Part shown: piece by piece, positions 58,875 to 64,000 of the stretch
How positions within the stretch are numbered: position 1 is the first letter of the stretch
Layout of the letters: the number at the start of each line of letters is the position of its first letter
From: Polytrichum commune
Taxonomy: Eukaryota; Streptophyta; Polytrichopsida; Polytrichales; Polytrichaceae
NCBI GenBank assembly: GCA_950295325.1
Contig: OX485807.1
Location: 44,690,796 to 44,754,795 of the forward strand
Direction: 5' to 3'
DNA: 64,000 nt
Position numbers and translations under genes: made by a program
The notes under the pieces: model-generated
The model's database searches: none
What the model saw: only the letters and a program-made list of their open reading frames with translations
Told to the model about the DNA's origin: nothing

Positions 58875-60060
58875 ACATTGCCGTAAAAAAGAAATGCTTC
58901 GTCCTTGATCATAGCTGCAAGTTCATACATGTGAATCCAAAACAAAGTTTGCGGAATATGTCTATGGGACAAGTAATATTGCCTCTTATCAAAGGTGTTC
59001 CTTGTGGTAGCCATCTCAAGAGGGGGACTGGGGAGGTCCCCATGGTGGTCTAAAGTTGTAGATCAATATGTTGTGTGTTGATGTGGGTATCACGAGGTTG
59101 GGTGGTATAGTGGCAAGGTGTCTGAATTGGTTTTAACATGTTATGTGCTTGATTATATAGGACCTTGTGATAATATTTAGGTATGTTTACTGTAAGTATG
59201 TGGACTCTATATGATTTACACATGAGATTTCAAAGTGTTAAATATACATGTGTCCAAAACCAACTTTAGGCTCTAGCCTCACATGTTTAAAGCATGTTCA
59301 TTTTAGTCAAACATAGATATTTATATTTATTATTTATTATTTTTGTGTGTGTGTGTGTGTGTGTGTTAAATATCAAAGTAAGGATCGCAATTAGGTGTAG
59401 TTACAAAACTCACACATTGACGTATACACATCTCCATCTCCACGTTCCGTTGTATATCTTCACATTGACCAACTATGCGGTTTAAACCTTGGGATAAAGG
59501 GGGGGGTTAAAAAATGCCCCTCCCAAGTTTATTGTTAATCGTTTTCAATTGTGTCCTACTAGACTAAAGTGGGGTCTCTAAACCCAACTTCAAGGTCAAT
59601 TAGAATAAAACAAAAAGAAACATAAGGTATTCTAGGTTTCTTTGCATTTTCACCCTCCACCTGATAGGTGTCACGAAACTTTACAATAGAGTAGATTGTA
59701 AAACATGTGGAATTGGATGCTCCTATTAGTGTGACTGGAAAATTCATGTGGACCACACTAATTGATGATACAAATAATGTGGATCGAAGACCCCCATCCG
59801 ATGTCTTCCCAAAACCTTGAGAATTAGTTCAAAGGCAAGAATAGCATAGAGTAAAAGAACGACCCATGTCAATATCCTATAAAAAAAACACATGTAAAAT
59901 GACCCACACTAAATTTAGCTTGCGATTTGATGCGGGTCAAAAATGAATGTGGGTTCTAGAGAATGATTGTGGCCCACACTAATAGGATTATTTAGTGGAG
60001 CAATTTAGTGGATCTCCTTGGTAACCAACTGAACATGAACCCTAACCGCCTTGCCATGTC
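57576..60060. other. Spacer with repeats and microsatellites
   Basis: It includes (GA)n at 58841-58871, (TG)n at 59345-59366, the GT-skewed family fragment (58870-59170), and text at 59565-59600 related to 13065-13090. No credible exon. Confidence 0.5.
58870..59170 (+). repeat. GT-skewed repeat element, left-part copy
   Basis: It matches 37540-37860 (ATAGCTGCAAGTTCATACAT; GTTGTAGATCAATATGTTG; GTGGCAAGGTGTCT). Confidence 0.5.
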
Positions 60061-60129
60061 CTCTTTTATATATTTGGTCTCAACTCTCCTTTCCCGGCTC
60101 CCAGTTACCGATCCCCCACTAAATTTACA

Positions 60130-60489
60130 ATGAACCTCCAACCGTCGGATCATATTCCAGGGTTGATCTTGTCCGTCGAAGGGCTGTCCAAGGCGGGTTT
60201 AAGGCACCCCCACGTGCATGGCTTATCGGGACCCGCTATCGCCAACTGGACCCATCAGGACCGTCCGATAGTGACGGAGGCGAGATCTGAGCCGTTGAGC
60301 GCGGGCCTGTGCACTTGCGAGCTCGTTATAGACAACTTATCTGCTGACCTGGATGGTCTTCCGTTCGGGCCGGCTCCCAAAGCAATCCATAATAATCCAA
60401 AGCAATTATTATGGATTATTATGGATTATCAATGCAAAATTAGCCACAAATCACACATTTTCTGGGGTCCTATTGTCAATCGTAAATAG
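60130..60489 (+). CDS. Hypothetical 119-residue protein
   Basis: An ATG-started frame of 119 codons, unusually rich in GC and CpG for this region (GC-rich third positions over the first 83 codons). A TATA-like box (TATATATT at 60066-60073) lies about 60 bp upstream. The product begins MNLQPSDHIPGLILSVEGLS; it has no signal peptide, membrane segment or domain I recognise. The last third, where a short ATTATGGATT direct repeat begins, reverts to AT-rich composition and may not be coding. The frame sits between repeats and could be part of an unrecognised element. Treat it as a candidate only. Confidence 0.3.
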   Translation: MNLQPSDHIPGLILSVEGLSKAGLRHPHVHGLSGPAIANWTHQDRPIVTEARSEPLSAGLCTCELVIDNLSADLDGLPFGPAPKAIHNNPKQLLWIIMDYQCKISHKSHIFWGPIVNRK

Positions 60490-60528
60490 AACATATATAT
60501 ACACTTTCCACACCCTGTGACTTACGGC

Positions 60529-61080
60529 CCCTTCTCCTCACACTCGAGACTGAGAGCCCGTGACCATTACGCTTTTTTCTTCTTTTTTTGAGACAGAAGG
60601 CCGACAGGTCAATGCCAAAGCAGATGAGGTAGTTGACCACCTGGCAAGTTTTCCGTCAAGTAGAGAGGAGATTTCACAGCCGGGATTCGAACTGCTAACC
60701 TCTTCCTTGAGATTTGGGTATCTCTCCACCATCATCCGGTAGTTTAAGGTCATCTCGGACCAGTGACCATTACACTTCAAGCACTCTCATTGGTGGAAAA
60801 CGCGGAGCCGGTCCCAAGTTCGCTTCACACTACGCTTGAGGGACCAACGGAGTATGCGAATGCAAGATGGATGTAATGTCTACATGGATTCCTACATGGC
60901 ACCGAATGGCATCGAATGGATCATGTTTCATGGTCACTTGGACTGTTTTCAAAAAACCATTTCTTGGAGGTAGGCCTAACACAAAACCAGTGGGAGACCA
61001 TGGCACGCCGAATGTTCACCACCGTTGGTTTATTGTGTTTTATTATTCGTGAATATGTGATCTGAATAGAAACCACGTAT
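60529..61080 (+). mobile_element. PIF/Harbinger (Tourist-like) MITE, copy 4, split by a SINE
   Basis: The left part (CTCACACTCGAGACTGAGAG) is followed by SINE copy 2, after which the MITE text resumes (CACTTCAAGCACTCTCATTG) to about 61075. The right end is truncated or diverged. Confidence 0.75.
60571..60762 (-). mobile_element. tRNA-type SINE, copy 2, nested in a Harbinger MITE
   Basis: About 190 bp, closely similar to copy 1, but the B-box is changed to AGTTCGAATCCCGG. The target duplication GTGACCATTAC at 60560-60570 and 60763-60773 is MITE sequence, proving that the SINE inserted after the MITE. Confidence 0.9.
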
Positions 61081-61602
61081 TTCAATGGTCCACATGCCTA
61101 AACCCTAAGTACGAACGCAAACATTGAATGTCGATAACGCTATGAAAGTAAGTAGAGTTGAATGCAAACTCAAACACTATATATCAACTATGGGTATATG
61201 TGGAAGTTACATGTTTGAGTTTAGTGTTAGTAAGGATATGAAAGACTTGCCATCGACTTCGGCATATGAGAGATCAACGAGGAGGATGGTGCAGCGCCTT
61301 TCCTGAAGCGCAAGTCCGATGAAATCCACGTTTCACGAGAAGGGAAGTGTCAATAGGGAAGGTAGCGGCACATTTATGTCTAACACTAAATGTCAAGGAA
61401 TTGAAAATTAATGTTGAGCAAGGTAAGGTGGTAACAACATTAAATATAATCAAACACTAAAATATCCTTTTAAGTGTAGTTATAGTTCAAGAATTTGTGA
61501 AATTTACCAATTGTTTTAGATGCATCTATGGAATACACCTCAAATTAATAAAGGAAAACCGAAAGATCACAAACATGTAATGGTTGGACTTGGAAAGACT
61601 TA

Positions 61603-62745
61603 GGAGCTAGTTTACACTATGGACCAAGAAGTTGTCCCAGGGTGTTGTGAGAGCGATGATTGACTGTTGAACTCGTCCCATGACCACTACAATTTACACT
61701 GAGGAAAAAATGGCAGATGGACCATGGAGGTCAAGGTCCCCAAAATACAAATTTTGAGGCCTAGTAAATGCACTGACATGGTCCAATGGTTTTGCAGTGG
61801 AAGAGGCAAGAGAAGTGGTATGGTAGGGAAAGGCGAGGGCCCATAGCAGAGAAATGTTGTTTCAATTTCTTTTTGGGGGGCTAAATATACAACTCTTCCC
61901 ACTAGGTAAGGCTAACAAGGCACATTTCTCAACATCTATGTGCTATATTGAGTCTTGAAAAAAAGTAAAAAAAAATTCTACGTGCCTTGATCATATCATA
62001 GCCCATGAGACATACCATTTATGCCTTGCCCTACCCCTTTAACCGGCTCCCACATGTTTCACCAAACTACGTGGGACATCTAGAACTCAAGAATTTGAAT
62101 GCATATTTCTTTTGTTGAATTTTGGGGGATTGTAATATACTATTGGAAAGGTCTTGAAAATACCTTTCCAATGGTATATTACACGCCCCAAAACTTCAAA
62201 AATTTATAGTTGCAAAACAAAAAAGATAAATTTGTAGTTATTTAACGACTGTAGATCAGAGTGGCAAAAAGAACCGCAATGGGGACACGATTGCGGGTTT
62301 TTTTTTTTGCATATTTTTCTACTATACTAAATAGGAAATTTAGTGTTTGATACACTAAATACGTACGTATACACTAAACATTAATAACCCTATGAAAGTA
62401 AGTAACATGAAGTGTAAACTCAAACACTAAATATCAAATATGGTAATACGTGGAAGCTACATCTTCGACACTTTGCCCAAGAGAAGACAAGAGAATGGTC
62501 AAAACTTGGTTTTTTTTTCAAAATTACGTTTTTTGGGCATGTATTAGAAAAAATCAGCACATTCACTTTTTGGTGCATGATCATTCTTCTTGGTTTGCAT
62601 TTGGTTTACACCTAGTGAGGGGCCCAAGGCTTTCAAAACTTATTTTTTAAGAAGTCGGACCATGGAAGTTGGACCATGAACTCGGACCATTGAAAAGGGC
62701 CCTCTTCCATGGTCCGACTTTATGGTCCATAGTGTAAACCGGCCC
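61603..62745. mobile_element. Second PIF/Harbinger-like element, about 1.14 kb
   Basis: The ends GGAGCTAGTTTACACTATGG and (inverse) GGGCCGGTTTACACTATGG are matched, with a TTA target duplication at 61600-61602 and 62746-62748. No transposase frame is seen. The inner part at 62110-62335 resembles the middle of the hAT element at 30.1 kb, and 62380-62465 repeats text found just outside the left end (61130-61215). Confidence 0.7.
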
Positions 62746-62748
62746 TTA

Positions 62749-64000
62749 GGATTTTGAGAGTTTATGCCTAAAAATCTCGCCAGACATTGGGGAGACCCAA
62801 CTGCTAGTTACACGTGAACCGATACAGATGCAAAACCTCAATAAAATTGCCAATCCATTTAGAGGAAAATAAAGAACAAACCTCAATGTCGTAAAGAAAA
62901 CACAAAAATTGTGTTTTCTAATGCCCTAATGTCCCCTTCCCACCTGACTTTAGCTAAAACCCAAAGTATTTCCTAAAACCTAGGTAAAGCTCCCTCGGTT
63001 ATAGCGGAGGCATCCGGCTCTCCCAATGCACCTACAAGAACTTGCTCCGCAGATTTTCAAGTATGTTTTAGTTAAGTAGCTTTCACACATGTTCATGGGT
63101 TTATCTACCCAAGCAATGAAATGTTAGATAGTTTTTGTCCCATCCCCAAATGCCTTACTACTCACCTTTCTTACCATCAGTTTTTTGTTAATGCAGCTCC
63201 TCGTACCCTCATAGCTAAGACTAAAAAAAGAAACCAATCACAAGGGCAGGAGGCGACACTTTGAAAGGTCCTACACTCTTGCCTCATGTTCAGGTACCGA
63301 TGGGAGGGGCCGATGCTTGGGGCTTAAAACCTCCACTGTTAAACCATGCCACATCATATGCCAACTAGGCTCGGCAGTAGATAATGTCGATGGTGTGAAG
63401 GCCGTGTTTTTAGAACCAACTTTTAGGCTTAAGCTTACCTAAAGTCAGGTGGGGAGGGGGCATAAGCTTATTATCACGAGCACTCCTTCCCCCCGATGGG
63501 CTTGTCCGGTCCATGGCCGCCATCAATGCTGTTGGGGGAGTGAAGCCCAGATTTTGAATTTGAACTCGTGAGCATAAACAATTCCTCTCCACGAGCAAGT
63601 GTGTCCGTTTCCGTTAGTTGCCCCCCCCCCCAAACCCGGCCCCCTTCATGAGGGACCAATTCAATGCGGCTAGCTTACCTAAAAGGCCGAATTCCAATGG
63701 TGTGGGAAACGTGGAGCATTGAACGGGGAGAACCAACCGCCACACTATTTTGTCTAGTTAGTGTGGGTTATCATCGTTCCGAGTTATGTGTTGCTATAAC
63801 TCCTTTCCAACATTTTTTAATCAACTAGGTTATATCATAACCTTCGGCGTGCATACTCAATACATCAAATATGATATCGAGTGTCATGTGGTATATTATG
63901 TCACTATGGTAACTTTTTAAATGACACTTGTTTTGAATAAGTGAACGAGTATTGTCATGGATGATGGATGAGTTCATCCGTCGGGCCAAAAACCCTACCT
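62749..64000. other. Right-edge spacer without supported genes
   Basis: No credible exon. A poly-C run is at 63622. The segment 63755-63870 belongs to the repeat shared with 36540-36660. Confidence 0.45.

Overview
The window looks like nuclear DNA from a streptophyte (green plant lineage) with a large, repeat-rich genome. The evidence is GT-AG introns in every multi-exon gene, a chloroplast-type GET3D ATPase with a transit-like N-terminus, a plant-like CACTIN, and typical plant non-autonomous DNA transposons (Harbinger/Tourist, hAT, mariner) and SINEs. A SAC1/SLT-like sulfate transporter of the SLC13 family with internal TrkA-C domains is known from green algae and seedless plants, so a seedless plant or streptophyte alga is more likely than a flowering plant. 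I cannot name the species.

Layout. From 0 to 28 kb the window is genic. There is a possible partial gene on the minus strand (368-997), then a 10-exon SLC13 transporter on the minus strand (6515 down to 1900, 671 residues). Divergent from it lies a 4-exon plus-strand gene for a 600-residue coiled-coil protein with His-rich linkers (10741-17277). Next come an intronless CACTIN gene (19455-21326, 623 residues) and a 7-exon GET3D gene (24083-28203, 453 residues). All exon joins were made by hand from splice consensus, and all keep the reading frame.

From 28 to 64 kb I find no convincing gene. This part is a mosaic of old repeats: a hAT element with an 8-bp target duplication, two Harbinger/Tourist families, an inverted pair of mariner-like elements, a tRNA-type SINE (one copy nested in a Harbinger MITE), a palindromic foldback family, a GT-skewed family, and a dispersed element with at least eleven copies across the window. 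There is also a degenerate array of 12/13-codon repeats, a broken reading frame at 44.3-44.9 kb, an isolated exon-like segment at 35.6 kb, and a CpG-rich 119-codon reading frame behind a TATA-like box at 60.1 kb.

The four genes do not form a pathway: sulfate uptake, an unknown coiled-coil protein, splicing, and a plastid ATPase. The two most unusual points are a tandem array in GET3D intron 1 that repeats the end of the P-loop exon about every 320 bp, and a repeat family whose head resembles 5S rRNA with both internal promoter boxes correctly spaced.
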